From assembly GCA_947504035.1 (NCBI GenBank), contig CANNGA010000008.1, forward strand, positions 151,386 to 215,385: DNA of 64,000 bases, given 5' to 3'. Positions 9,563 through 18,272 of the stretch are shown piece after piece (position 1 is the first letter of the stretch; the number at the start of each line of letters is the position of its first letter). The stretch is from an uncultured Flavobacteriaceae bacterium (GTDB taxonomy: Bacteria; Bacteroidota; Bacteroidia; Flavobacteriales; Flavobacteriaceae). The position numbers and the translations under genes are program-made. The notes under the pieces were generated by a model. That model saw only the letters and a program-made list of their open reading frames with translations. It had not been told where the DNA came from and searched no databases.

Positions 9563-9853
9563 TTACTTAACTTCAACGTTAGTTTTAACACCCTCAACAA
9601 AAACTTTTGCAGGTTTAAATGCAGGGATATTGTGAGCAGGTATTTTTATAGTAGTGTTTTTTGAAATGTTTCTACCTGTTTTTTCAGCTCTTGTTTTAAT
9701 GATAAAGCTTCCAAAACCTCTTAAGTATACATTGTCTCCACTTTCTAAAGAAGTTTTTACTTCTTCCATGAATGTTTCAACTGTTGCTTGAACATCTCCT
9801 TTTTCAATTCCTAACTTCTCAGAAATTTTTGCTACCAAATCAGCCTTCGTCAT
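9563..9853 (-). CDS. hup: HU-family DNA-binding protein
   Basis: A 96-residue HU/IHF-family nucleoid protein that bends and compacts DNA as a dimer. The N-terminal helices (MTKADLVAKISEKLGI...VETFMEEVKTSLESGD) are followed by the saddle strand VYLRGFGSFIIKTRAEKTGRN and the DNA-binding arm with the proline PAHNIPAFKP. The C-terminus is slightly extended (FVEGVKTNVEVK). A good Bacteroidota promoter lies just upstream (9900-9932). The divergent neighbour is mutY, a common flavobacterial arrangement. Confidence 0.95.
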   Translation of the reverse strand: MTKADLVAKISEKLGIEKGDVQATVETFMEEVKTSLESGDNVYLRGFGSFIIKTRAEKTGRNISKNTTIKIPAHNIPAFKPAKVFVEGVKTNVEVK

Positions 9854-9899
9854 TTTAATTTTTTATTATTTGGGTTATTATAATATTTTAAAAGGGATG

Positions 9900-9932
9900 C
9901 AAATATATGCATTTAATATTCAATATTTCAAA
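9900..9932 (-). promoter_or_regulatory. Promoter of hup (Bacteroidota -33/-7 type)
   Basis: Read on the minus strand, TTTG (9929-9932) is followed after 21 bases by TATATTTG (9900-9907), the Bacteroidota consensus TTTG/TAnnTTTG. The expected start of transcription is about 40 bases before the hup ATG. Confidence 0.75.
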
Positions 9933-9994
9933 CCTAATTCATTAAAATTTAAGATTATAAACGTTTATTTTAGCGCTTGGTAGAAAAATAATCT

Positions 9995-11035
9995 ATGGCC
10001 TTTTCTAAAACATTAAAAGACTGGTATTCAAGTAACAATAGGAAATTGCCTTGGCGAGAAACTCAAAATCCGTATTTTATTTGGCTTTCAGAAATCATTT
10101 TACAGCAAACACAAGTAAAACAAGGCTTACCTTATTATGAGGCTTTTGTTGAAAATTTCCCCACAGTTTATGATCTTGCAAAGGCAGACGAGCAAGAGAT
10201 TTTAAAATTGTGGCAAGGCCTGGGGTACTATTCTAGAGCTAGAAATTTACATACTTCGGCACAGTATATAGTAAACGACTGCGCTGGTGTGTTTCCTAAT
10301 ACCTACAAAACCTTGTTAGAATTAAAGGGTGTTGGCGATTACACTGCTAGCGCTATAGCATCTATATGTTTTAACGAAGTAACTGCTGTTGTAGATGGTA
10401 ATGTATATAGAGTGCTTGCACGTTATTTTGGAATTGCTACTCCTATTAATACAACAGAAGGTATAAAGCAATTTAAAACATTAGCTCAAGATCTTATTGA
10501 TGTCAAGGATCCTGCAACATTTAATCAAGCTATTATGGAGTTTGGGGCTATGCAGTGTAAGCCTAAAACGCCAGATTGTATGTTTTGTCCTTTTTCATCA
10601 TCGTGTGTGGCATTTCAAAAAGGAACTATAGCGCAATTGCCTGTTAAGCTTAAGAAGGTAAAAGTAAAACAACGGTATTTTAATTTTATGGTTTTCTTGT
10701 CTCAAGATCATAAAACGGTATTAGAAAGACGAGAAGGCAAGGGCATATGGCAAAATTTATATCAATTTCCTTTAATAGAAACGACAGAAAATATAAGTCA
10801 TGAGGGGTGTCTTGAATTGCTAAAGACCAATACGCATACTAAAGGTGTTGCCTTCGATGTGGTACAATACAATACGGTGCCTCAACTTCATAAACTGTCG
10901 CATCAACATTTACACATTACGTTTTGGATTGTAAGCCTAGAGGGCACACTTAAAGCGGGAATTGCTTGTAACGCTATAGAAACATATCCTGTACCTGTAA
11001 TAATAGGTAAGTTTATAGAAACGTTTGGGTTTTAG
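9995..11035 (+). CDS. mutY: A/G-specific adenine glycosylase
   Basis: MutY removes adenine mispaired with 8-oxoguanine, preventing G:C to T:A mutations. The 346-residue protein has the N-terminal segment KLPWRETQNPYFIWLSEIIL with the catalytic Glu region, the helix-hairpin-helix LKGVGDYTASAIAS, the catalytic Asp in VVDGNVYRVLAR, and the [4Fe-4S] ligands in CKPKTPDCMFCPFSSSC (C-x6-C-x2-C-x5-C). A NUDIX-like C-terminal domain that senses 8-oxoG follows from about residue 225. The run mutY-ssb-gldE-gldD is typical of flavobacteria. Confidence 0.96.
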   Translation: MAFSKTLKDWYSSNNRKLPWRETQNPYFIWLSEIILQQTQVKQGLPYYEAFVENFPTVYDLAKADEQEILKLWQGLGYYSRARNLHTSAQYIVNDCAGVFPNTYKTLLELKGVGDYTASAIASICFNEVTAVVDGNVYRVLARYFGIATPINTTEGIKQFKTLAQDLIDVKDPATFNQAIMEFGAMQCKPKTPDCMFCPFSSSCVAFQKGTIAQLPVKLKKVKVKQRYFNFMVFLSQDHKTVLERREGKGIWQNLYQFPLIETTENISHEGCLELLKTNTHTKGVAFDVVQYNTVPQLHKLSHQHLHITFWIVSLEGTLKAGIACNAIETYPVPVIIGKFIETFGF

Positions 11036-11214
11036 TTTAAAAACAATGGCTACTCTCTATGGGTTTTTTGTAGTAAATCCTGCGTGAAACCAATATTTTT
11101 CGTTAATTTTAGAAGGCGAATACTAAGGCGTTACGATCTTTTGGTATTCAGCCAATAATTCAAAAGGTGCTAAAGATTATTTCTTTACTTTTGTTATCCT
11201 TAATTTTTAAGAAT

Positions 11215-11667
11215 ATGTCAGGTACGTTAAATAAAGTGATGCTCATAGGGCATTTGGGAGATGAAGTGAAAATGCATTACTTTGAGGGTGGTGGTTGTGT
11301 AGGGCGATTTCCTTTAGCAACCAATGAAACGTATACGAATAAACAAACTAATGAACGTGTCACCAATACCGAATGGCATAATATTGTGGTTAGAAATAAA
11401 GGGGCCGAAATATGTGAGAAGTATTTAAGTAAAGGCGATAAGGTATATATTGAAGGCCGTTTAAAGACCCGTAAGTGGACCGATGAAAAAGGGAATGACA
11501 GGTACTCTACAGAAATACAATGTTCAGATTTTACTTTTTTAAGCACAAAAGCAGAGGGCGCGACCAATCCTAATGCTGGTGCTACAAGTTCCCAAGCACC
11601 GTCTCCAACAGCCCAACCCAGTTCTAATACAACGCTATCAGAAGATAGTGACGATTTACCTTTCTAA
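11215..11667 (+). CDS. ssb: Single-stranded DNA-binding protein
   Basis: The main SSB, protecting single-stranded DNA in replication and repair. The start at ATG 11215 (MSGTLNKVMLIGHLG) is the usual SSB N-terminus; an upstream GTG at 11167 would add 16 hydrophobic residues not seen in the family. Residues 1-110 form the OB fold, then a Pro/Ser/Thr/Gln-rich linker and the acidic tip DSDDLPF that docks partner proteins. Length is 150 residues. A second, tail-less SSB is encoded at 62159. It lies between mutY and gldE. Confidence 0.95.
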   Translation: MSGTLNKVMLIGHLGDEVKMHYFEGGGCVGRFPLATNETYTNKQTNERVTNTEWHNIVVRNKGAEICEKYLSKGDKVYIEGRLKTRKWTDEKGNDRYSTEIQCSDFTFLSTKAEGATNPNAGATSSQAPSPTAQPSSNTTLSEDSDDLPF

Positions 11668-11691
11668 ACCGTATAATTAAAATTAAAGTAT

Positions 11692-12996
11692 TTGGATCCA
11701 GAACCTCCCAGTTTAATGCTTTTAATGGCAACAATAGACGTCTCAATACTATCAGGCTTTGTCTTGTTAGCCGTACTTTTATGTTGTTCTGCACTGATAT
11801 CTGGAGCAGAGGTCGCCTTATTTTCGTTAACACGAACAGAAATAGAGATCGACCCCGATGCAGAGACCAAGCCTTTTAAAATAGTATTACAACTTTTAGA
11901 CCGCCCTAAAAAGCTATTGGCAACAATTCTTGTCGCCAATAACTTTATAAACATAGCCGTTGTTATACTATTTGCTTATTTGGGCGATTTTTTATTTGGA
12001 GCTATAGCGAACCCAAAACTTAAGTTTGTGTTAGAGGTGGTTGTGGTTACGTTTTTAATACTGCTTTTTGGTGAAATTTTGCCTAAAATATACGCCAGTA
12101 GAAATAGCGTAAAGTTTGCATGTCTTATGGCGTATCCTTTAAAAGTTTTAGATGTTATTTTGTCCCCTATTAGTTTGCCTATGCGTGGTGTTACGTTAGG
12201 CATACATAAAAAATTAGGGCGACAAAAATCAAACTTGAGTGTCGATCAATTGTCTCAAGCGTTAGAATTGACTAGTAATGAGGACACCTCTAAAGAAGAA
12301 AAGAAAATATTGCAAGGCATTGTATCGTTTGGTAATACAGATACAAAACAAGTGATGCGTCCCAGAATAGATATTTTTGCACTTAATATTGAAGCTGCTT
12401 ATCAACACATCTTACCAGATATTGTTAAACACGGTTACTCTAGAATACCGGTTTACGAAGAAAATGTAGACCATATTAAAGGCATTCTCTATGTGAAGGA
12501 TTTACTGCCATATCTAGATAGAAAACAATTTGATTGGACCCGTTTACTGCGAGCACCTTTTTTTGTGCCTGAGAATAAGAAATTAGATGATTTAATGGCC
12601 GAATTTCAAGAAAAAAAGGTGCATTTAGCCGTTGTTGTAGATGAGTATGGTGGCACTTCAGGTTTAATTTCTTTAGAAGATATTATAGAGGAAATTGTAG
12701 GAGATATTAGTGACGAATTTGATGATGATGATTTAAATTACTCAAAATTAGATGATAAAAATTATGTATTTGAGGGGAAAACAGCGTTAAAAGACTTTTA
12801 TAAAGTCATTAAACTTGACGATGATAGTGTTTTTGAGTCAGATAAGGGAGAAGCAGAAACTATAGCAGGTTTTGTATTAGAGATTTCTGGGAGTTTCCCT
12901 AAATTGCAATCTAAGATTTTTTTTAAAGATTATGTCTTTACTGTAGAGGCTATGGATAAAAAACGAATTAAACGTGTTAAGGTTACAATTGTCTAA
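11692..12996 (+). CDS. gldE: Gliding motility protein GldE (CorC/HlyC-type membrane protein)
   Basis: GldE is an inner-membrane protein needed with GldD for gliding and for stable type IX secretion in Flavobacterium. The protein has a DUF21/CNNM membrane domain with several hydrophobic segments (about residues 15-160), two CBS domains (about 200-330, RIPVYEENVDHIKGILYVKD and VVVDEYGGTSGLISLEDIIE) and a C-terminal CorC/HlyC domain (about 345-430). The start used is a TTG at 11692, 24 bp after ssb; ATGs at 11716 or 11725 are alternatives. One base separates its stop from the gldD start, so translation is probably coupled. Confidence 0.92.
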   Translation: MDPEPPSLMLLMATIDVSILSGFVLLAVLLCCSALISGAEVALFSLTRTEIEIDPDAETKPFKIVLQLLDRPKKLLATILVANNFINIAVVILFAYLGDFLFGAIANPKLKFVLEVVVVTFLILLFGEILPKIYASRNSVKFACLMAYPLKVLDVILSPISLPMRGVTLGIHKKLGRQKSNLSVDQLSQALELTSNEDTSKEEKKILQGIVSFGNTDTKQVMRPRIDIFALNIEAAYQHILPDIVKHGYSRIPVYEENVDHIKGILYVKDLLPYLDRKQFDWTRLLRAPFFVPENKKLDDLMAEFQEKKVHLAVVVDEYGGTSGLISLEDIIEEIVGDISDEFDDDDLNYSKLDDKNYVFEGKTALKDFYKVIKLDDDSVFESDKGEAETIAGFVLEISGSFPKLQSKIFFKDYVFTVEAMDKKRIKRVKVTIV

Positions 12997-12997
12997 G

Positions 12998-13582
12998 ATG
13001 AGGATTATAATAAGTATAGGGCTGTTAATTATGGTATTGGTATCTTGTGGTGAAGATGATGTGCCAAAACCAAAGGCCTTTTTAAGACTTCAATATCCAG
13101 AAACTAAATATAAAGGAGTACAGTTACCAGATACAGAGGTGCGTTTTCAAGTCAATACCTTGGTAGATGGTGTTACTTTTAAGGCGATTCCCAGCACGAC
13201 TAAAAGTTACGGTATAAATTTAGAGTATAGCCCTTTAAAGGCTACCGTGTTTTTAACCTATAAGGCGGTCGCTGGTAGGCCTGAGTATTTAAGAGCTTTT
13301 TTAAGAGATGCTCAAAAATTAACGTTCGAACATACGAAGAAGGCCGATGAAATCCCTGCTTATCCTTATGAAGATGCTAATCGTAAGGTATATGGCGTGC
13401 TCTCTGAGGTTAAAGGCAATGTGGCTTCGCCGTTACAGTTTTACGTTACAGATAGCCTAAATCATTTTTTAACAGGGTCTTTGTATTTTAATGCCAAACC
13501 TAATTACGATTCTATTTTACCTGCTATAAATTATGTGCAGAAGGATTTGAGACACATTATGGAAAGCCTTGCTTGGGAGTGA
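12998..13582 (+). CDS. gldD: Gliding motility lipoprotein GldD
   Basis: GldD is a lipoprotein required for gliding and T9SS function in flavobacteria; its biochemical role is not defined. The ATG at 12998 was chosen because it follows the gldE stop by one base and gives a lipoprotein signal (MRIIISIGLLIMVLVSC, Cys17). The mature part begins PKPKAFLRLQYPETKY, a segment typical of GldD, and ends HIMESLAWE. Length is 194 residues. The pair with gldE shows that the organism has the gliding/T9SS machinery that exports the CTD proteins found elsewhere in this window. Confidence 0.93.
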   Translation: MRIIISIGLLIMVLVSCGEDDVPKPKAFLRLQYPETKYKGVQLPDTEVRFQVNTLVDGVTFKAIPSTTKSYGINLEYSPLKATVFLTYKAVAGRPEYLRAFLRDAQKLTFEHTKKADEIPAYPYEDANRKVYGVLSEVKGNVASPLQFYVTDSLNHFLTGSLYFNAKPNYDSILPAINYVQKDLRHIMESLAWE

Positions 13583-13691
13583 TTTTTAGAATTTAACCCT
13601 TCTTATGGCTTAGGTTTTATTTTAAAATTACTACATTGTATCATGATTGCTTTGTTTTAAAGTGCTTGTAATTAGTGTTTAGTCTTGTTTT

Positions 13692-14417
13692 TTGAACCCA
13701 ATACTACAGACCATAAAGTTAGAATTAAAAGAACTGTCAAAACATAAACTTTTAGCAAATAGTATTTTTGTTGGAATTTTATGCATTTATGGCTTGGGCG
13801 TGTTCTACCCTAGTTATTTTAACAGAAAAGCCACCTTATATATTATATTCCCATACATATTATGTGTTTATCTTAGGCATGCAGAACAACGCAGGGTTTT
13901 CTTTATACTAGCAATGTGTTTAAGCGCTGTGGGCGAGTATTTATTTAATACGGTATCTGAAATACATAATGCTTTAGGCATGGTATTTCACGGTCTAGCT
14001 TTTTTTAGCTACGCATTCGTTTTGTTCACAGCGCTTAAAATCATCAAACCTGCTGCCGTATTAAAATTTGCGATCCCAACAATTTTTCTCATCTGGTTGC
14101 CTACATGGTTGTTTTCTGCGGGCTTTAAGACTAAAGATATGTTTTATGAAGCTGTATTTTATGTAGTTATGGTAACACTATTTTTGTTTAGCAGTATTCA
14201 TACCTACTTAACGGCTAAAAGTAAAACGAATTCTTATTTGTTTTTTGCGGCACTAATACTGCTAATAGGAAGTTATTTCGAAGCCTATAACATGTTTATT
14301 CATAAAAATAGATTATCTATAATCGTAGGGGATTTATTGTTTTACATAACACATTATCTTGTGTGTTGGTCTTTTATTGGTTTAAAAGATAAAACTCCAG
14401 TAGTACCAAAAGAATAG
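13692..14417 (+). CDS. YhhN-like integral membrane protein, copy 1
   Basis: A 241-residue protein with about seven to eight membrane helices. Its pattern of paired helices with GEYLFN in the third and VGDLLFYITHYLVC in the last resembles the YhhN/TMEM86 family, some members of which are lysoplasmalogenases; that assignment is a fold-level guess. The start is a TTG at 13692, with no good ATG before the first helix. It is a tandem paralogue of 14702-15433: both share the order of helices, IWLPTWLFS, DMF.E and AYN.F segments. The gap between the two copies (284 bp) holds no gene. Confidence 0.68.
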   Translation: MNPILQTIKLELKELSKHKLLANSIFVGILCIYGLGVFYPSYFNRKATLYIIFPYILCVYLRHAEQRRVFFILAMCLSAVGEYLFNTVSEIHNALGMVFHGLAFFSYAFVLFTALKIIKPAAVLKFAIPTIFLIWLPTWLFSAGFKTKDMFYEAVFYVVMVTLFLFSSIHTYLTAKSKTNSYLFFAALILLIGSYFEAYNMFIHKNRLSIIVGDLLFYITHYLVCWSFIGLKDKTPVVPKE

Positions 14418-14701
14418 CAATATCTTAGAGGAGAATGTATTGCGTAAATTTTGCTTAGAAAGCATAAAATAAGTGTTGCAGTGCGCTTTCAAAATTTGGC
14501 TGTAGCTGAATGCCAGACCTATTGAAATTCTTAAATTTAGCATCGAATTTTAGATTTTAAATAGAGCATAACATGTTCGGGATATTTATAACCTAAGATT
14601 TTGCGTCTTAGTGTATGTACACTTAAATAATTTAAAAATGTTATATTGTATAAGAAAAGTCTTTTTAAATTTTTCTTAAAACCAACTTATACCATACCAT
14701 A

Positions 14702-15433
14702 TTGAAGCATATTTCCGCTATAATAAAAAAAGAATTTTTAGACCTCTTTAAGCAAAGGACTCTCGTACATGTTTTGTTTTTAGGCTTTTTAATTCTAGAA
14801 TTAGTATCATTTCTTTTTTCAGAATATTTTATAGAAAAGATTGTTGCTTACATCTTTTTCCCGTTTTTACTATGTGCCTATTTAAGGTATGCCACACAAC
14901 GAAAAATAGCGTTTGTACTTGCGGTACTATTAAATCTTTTAGGAGAATATTTTTTTAGCAACACATTTGAAACCTACAACCCTATAGGTTTAGTGTTTCA
15001 CGGGTTTTCTTTTTTTGTGTATGCTTATATGTTATTTAGCCTGTTTGGTCTTATAAGCCTTAAGGTAATCATGAAATTCTCTATCCCCATGATTGTATTC
15101 ATTTGGTTGCCAACTTGGTTGTTTTCAAGAGGTATGAATGAACAAGATATGTTTAATGAGTCTTTATTTTACGTGTTCGCCGTAACGCTATACATCTTCT
15201 CTGTATTTGCATTGCACTCCACAATTAAATCCAAAAATACGGTGTATCTTAAGGTTTCTGTGTTTTTTCTGGTGGCTTCGGCCTATATCGCGGCTTACAA
15301 TGTGTTTGTAGGGCGGTCGGGGCTTTCTGTGTTAGCTGGAGATTTCTTTTTTTATGTAGCGCATTATCTTATTTGTTGGTTTTTTATTGTACATCACAAA
15401 CCAAGACGTGATAGGGCTTCTAAAACGAAATAA
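14702..15433 (+). CDS. YhhN-like integral membrane protein, copy 2
   Basis: Tandem paralogue of the preceding gene, 243 residues, again starting at a TTG (14702) with a basic amphipathic N-terminus (KHISAIIKKEFLDLFKQ) before the first helix. Shared landmarks are FIWLPTWLFSRG, QDMFNES.FYV and the last-helix motif AGDFFFYVAHYLICWFF. Divergence between copies is considerable, so the duplication is not recent. The C-terminus is basic (HHKPRRDRASKTK), consistent with a cytoplasmic tail. Function is unknown; the YhhN/lysoplasmalogenase link is tentative. Confidence 0.68.
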   Translation: MKHISAIIKKEFLDLFKQRTLVHVLFLGFLILELVSFLFSEYFIEKIVAYIFFPFLLCAYLRYATQRKIAFVLAVLLNLLGEYFFSNTFETYNPIGLVFHGFSFFVYAYMLFSLFGLISLKVIMKFSIPMIVFIWLPTWLFSRGMNEQDMFNESLFYVFAVTLYIFSVFALHSTIKSKNTVYLKVSVFFLVASAYIAAYNVFVGRSGLSVLAGDFFFYVAHYLICWFFIVHHKPRRDRASKTK

Positions 15434-15466
15434 TTACAACTAAAGCATTACTCCCCTAAAAGCCTA

Positions 15467-15988
15467 TTAGGCGTCTTTCTTTACGCAACAGACTTCTTTA
15501 CAGCCTGGTTTACAATCCATTTTTTTGTGAGGTGTTACATGTGCTGTGCAACAGGATTTTTTACATCCAGGTTCACAAGCTTTCTTTTCAGGGGTGGTCG
15601 TCTCGGTAGAGAAGGCTTCCACGTCTTTCATATGTGATACTTTATAAATATCTGCGATACGCGTTACAGTGCTTTCAATACTAGCGGTGTTTACCTTTGC
15701 AATATCATACTCTACCATTGCTAATTTATTTTCAAAATCAACTTTAGCAAACGTTACGCCTTCCATGTGCGCTATTTTCTTTTGTATGGTAGCTGCGCAG
15801 CCAACAGCACACGTCATGCCTTCTACGGTAAACTCTGCTTTGGCATAAGTGGCATTAGGGTCTAATTCTTTTTTAACAGATTCAGAAGCAACATCAATAG
15901 TTTTTATCTCAGGAGACGTATTGTTTTTGCAATGCATAGCTGTGGCGACAATAAAGGCAAAGCCTAAAATAATTTTAATCGTTTTCAT
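15467..15988 (-). CDS. Heavy-metal-associated (HMA) domain protein with Cys-rich tail
   Basis: A 173-residue exported protein. The N-terminus is hydrophobic and ends in Cys20 (ATAMHC), so it may be a lipoprotein, though His before Cys is unusual. Residues about 48-115 are an HMA domain with the metal motif GMTCAVGCAATIQKKI, where the usual CxxC is stretched to C-x3-C. The tail carries two copies of a CxPGCKxxCC motif (CEPGCKKSCC and CKPGCKEVCC), a probable second soft-metal site. A role in copper or similar metal binding outside the cytoplasm is likely; there is no adjacent P-type ATPase. Confidence 0.85.
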   Translation of the reverse strand: MKTIKIILGFAFIVATAMHCKNNTSPEIKTIDVASESVKKELDPNATYAKAEFTVEGMTCAVGCAATIQKKIAHMEGVTFAKVDFENKLAMVEYDIAKVNTASIESTVTRIADIYKVSHMKDVEAFSTETTTPEKKACEPGCKKSCCTAHVTPHKKMDCKPGCKEVCCVKKDA

Positions 15989-16087
15989 GAGAATCTGTTT
16001 TTAGCGTTTTCTTTTCACAAAATTACTAAATAATGTTGTTTATTATATTAAAAGTAACACTTTTGTGGGGATATTAAAACACATACA

Positions 16088-16975
16088 ATGCCTTCTAATT
16101 CCTTAAAATGGATCTATTTAATTGTGCTTTCTCTTATATGGGGAAGCTCCTTTATTTTAATAAAGAAAGGATTAATAGGGTTAAGTCCTGTACAGTTAGG
16201 TGCTGTTCGAATTATTTTTACAGCAACATTTTTATTTATAGCAGGGTTTAAACGTATCCGACAGATAGCGCGTAAAGATTGGAAATGGGTGGGCCTTACG
16301 GGGCTATTGGGGACATTTTTCCCTTCCTTTTTATTTGCGTTTGCAGAGACAGAAATAGACAGTTCTGTAACCTCGATATTAAATTCTTTAGTGCCTTTAA
16401 ATACGATTGTTTTAGGGTTTTTGGTCTTTAAAATAAAATCGACATCGCTACAAATTATAGGAGTTTTTATAGGTTTAATAGGCACGTTATGCCTTATTTT
16501 AAATGGGGCTTCCGTCAATCCTGATCAGAATTATTATTACGTGTTTTTTGTGATTATAGCAACCTTTATGTACGCTACAAGTGTAAATATTTTAAAGCGT
16601 TATTTACAACACATGGAAGCCTTGACGATCGCTGTTGGTAATTTTGCCTTTATTGTAATACCTGCCATTTGCATCTTGTTGTTCTCTGGTTTTTTTAGTC
16701 CAGAAGTTTTAGAGCGGCCAGAGCTAAAACCAGCGTTAACGTACTTACTGTTGCTCTCTTTGTTTGGAACAGCGATCGCTAAAGTTATGTTTAATAAATT
16801 GGTGCATATTGCGACTCCTGTTTTTGCCTCTTCGGTAACTTATCTTATGACGATTATTGCCGTGTTTTGGGGCGTGTTAGATGGTGAACAGTTTGGGATT
16901 TTACAGGCATTAGCTGCTGTTGTAATTTTAGTAGGGGTTTATTTGGCAAACAAAAAACAGAAGCAAACGTCCTAA
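16088..16975 (+). CDS. EamA-family (DMT) transporter
   Basis: A 295-residue inner-membrane protein of the drug/metabolite transporter superfamily. It shows two EamA repeats with about ten helices; the first begins LIWGSSFILIKKGLIGLSPVQLG in the usual way, and the second carries SVTYLMTIIAVFWGVLDGEQ and ends ILVGVYLANKKQ. Substrates of such proteins (amino acids, metabolites) cannot be told from sequence. It is divergent from the HMA gene and single. Confidence 0.92.
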   Translation: MPSNSLKWIYLIVLSLIWGSSFILIKKGLIGLSPVQLGAVRIIFTATFLFIAGFKRIRQIARKDWKWVGLTGLLGTFFPSFLFAFAETEIDSSVTSILNSLVPLNTIVLGFLVFKIKSTSLQIIGVFIGLIGTLCLILNGASVNPDQNYYYVFFVIIATFMYATSVNILKRYLQHMEALTIAVGNFAFIVIPAICILLFSGFFSPEVLERPELKPALTYLLLLSLFGTAIAKVMFNKLVHIATPVFASSVTYLMTIIAVFWGVLDGEQFGILQALAAVVILVGVYLANKKQKQTS

Positions 16976-17060
16976 ATAGGTCAAGTTTTATTTTCTAAAG
17001 TCGCTTATTTTTAGTAACTTAAGAATCTTGGTGATGTTGGATTTTAAAAAATAAACGCTT

Positions 17061-17510
17061 ATGAAAAAATTAATCTTACCCCTAAAGTATGGTTTAATTA
17101 CAGGAACCGTTTTAATAGCCTATTTCTCTTTATTGTCCTTATTTGGAAAACATATTAATCCAGCCTACAGTTTATTAAATGCAGGCATTACCCTGTTAGG
17201 AGTTTTTGAGGCTGTACGCTATAGTAAACAGCAATATCGTACAGATTTTTCTTACGCCGAAGGTTTTAAGGTTGGTGTGGCGACAGGATGTATATCTACA
17301 CTTTTATTTACCGCATTTTTCTTGGTGTATGCCACAGAAATTAACCCTTATTTTTTAGCAGGTTTATTAGACACCATGAACTGGGGCTTTAGATCAGATA
17401 TTGGGTTAATTACATTTATAGTTGCAGTAATGGGGTTTTGTACCTCCTTAGTATCAGCCTTAACAGTCATGCAACTGTTTAAAAACAGTAATAATTACGT
17501 TGAAAATTAG
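17061..17510 (+). CDS. DUF4199-like membrane protein
   Basis: A 149-residue protein with four hydrophobic segments. The pairing of helices, the loop YSKQQYRTDFSYAEGFKVGV and the position of the last helix match the DUF4199 family of Bacteroidota membrane proteins, which has no known function. It starts at an ATG and sits 100 bp before the rplU-rpmA unit, whose promoter begins right after its stop codon, so it is not in that operon. Confidence 0.75.
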   Translation: MKKLILPLKYGLITGTVLIAYFSLLSLFGKHINPAYSLLNAGITLLGVFEAVRYSKQQYRTDFSYAEGFKVGVATGCISTLLFTAFFLVYATEINPYFLAGLLDTMNWGFRSDIGLITFIVAVMGFCTSLVSALTVMQLFKNSNNYVEN

Positions 17511-17517
17511 TAAAACG

Positions 17518-17580
17518 TTTGTAGATTAATTAATTAGGATTATATTTGCACCCGCCTTAGGACTCCTAAGGTGGTTTTTT
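17518..17580 (+). promoter_or_regulatory. rplU promoter and terminator-like 5' leader hairpin
   Basis: TTTG (17518-17521), 19 bases, then TATATTTG (17541-17548) is a near-perfect Bacteroidota promoter. Only about four bases later a ten-pair hairpin begins (CCGCCTTAGG, loop ACT, CCTAAGGTGG; 17552-17574) followed by six T (17575-17580). The transcript would thus open with an intrinsic-terminator-like structure, 30 bases before the rplU ATG. This may be an attenuator or a 5' stabiliser controlling L21-L27 supply. Confidence 0.75.
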
Positions 17581-17610
17581 AATAAAATTAATTAATAAAA
17601 ACGTTACGCT

Positions 17611-18234
17611 ATGTACGCAATTGTAGAGATAGCAGGGCATCAATTCAAAGTTGAAAAAGACCAAAAAGTTTTTGTTAATCGTTTACAAACAGAAGAAGGA
17701 AAGCAAGTTGCTTTTGATAATGTTCTTCTTATTGCAGATGGTGACAATGTAACTGTAGGCGCCCCAGCTATAGACGGAGCTCAAGTAGGAGCAAAAGTCG
17801 TGAAACACCTTAAAGGAGATAAGGTAATAGTTTTCAAAAAGAAAAGACGTAAAGGTTACCGTGTTAAGAATGGACACCGTCAATCTTTAACAGAAATTGT
17901 TATTGAAAGCATTGCTGCTTCTGGAGCAAAGAAAGCTGCACCAAAAAAAGAAGCTGCTCCTAAAGCAGAAACAAAAAAAGCTGCGCCTAAGGCAGACGAT
18001 TTAAAGAAAATTGAAGGTATTGGACCAAAAATCGCATCTACATTAGTAGAAGCAGGTATTACAACATTTGCAGAATTGGCAAATACTGAAGCTTCTAAAA
18101 TTGCTGAAATCATCGTAGATGTTCGTGGGAACCACGTTACAGACACATGGCCTGCACAAGCTAAATTAGCTGCTGAAGGCAAGTGGGATGAGCTTAAAAA
18201 ATGGCAAGACGAGTTAGATGGTGGTAAAGCATAA
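17611..18234 (+). CDS. rplU: Ribosomal protein bL21 with C-terminal helix-hairpin-helix extension
   Basis: The first 100 residues are ribosomal protein L21 of the large subunit (MYAIVEIAGHQFKVEKDQ, then KKRRKGYRVKNGHRQ). After an Ala/Lys/Pro-rich linker (about residues 108-130) a helix-hairpin-helix domain follows (DDLKKIEGIGPKIASTLVEA...), giving 207 residues, about twice the usual length. This extension is common in Bacteroidota. It could contact nucleic acid or the ribosome surface; its job is not known to me. It is the first gene of rplU-rpmA, preceded by a hairpin leader. Confidence 0.95.
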   Translation: MYAIVEIAGHQFKVEKDQKVFVNRLQTEEGKQVAFDNVLLIADGDNVTVGAPAIDGAQVGAKVVKHLKGDKVIVFKKKRRKGYRVKNGHRQSLTEIVIESIAASGAKKAAPKKEAAPKAETKKAAPKADDLKKIEGIGPKIASTLVEAGITTFAELANTEASKIAEIIVDVRGNHVTDTWPAQAKLAAEGKWDELKKWQDELDGGKA

Positions 18235-18272
18235 GCTTTCCATTAAGTTTAAAAACATAAAATCGAAATAAA

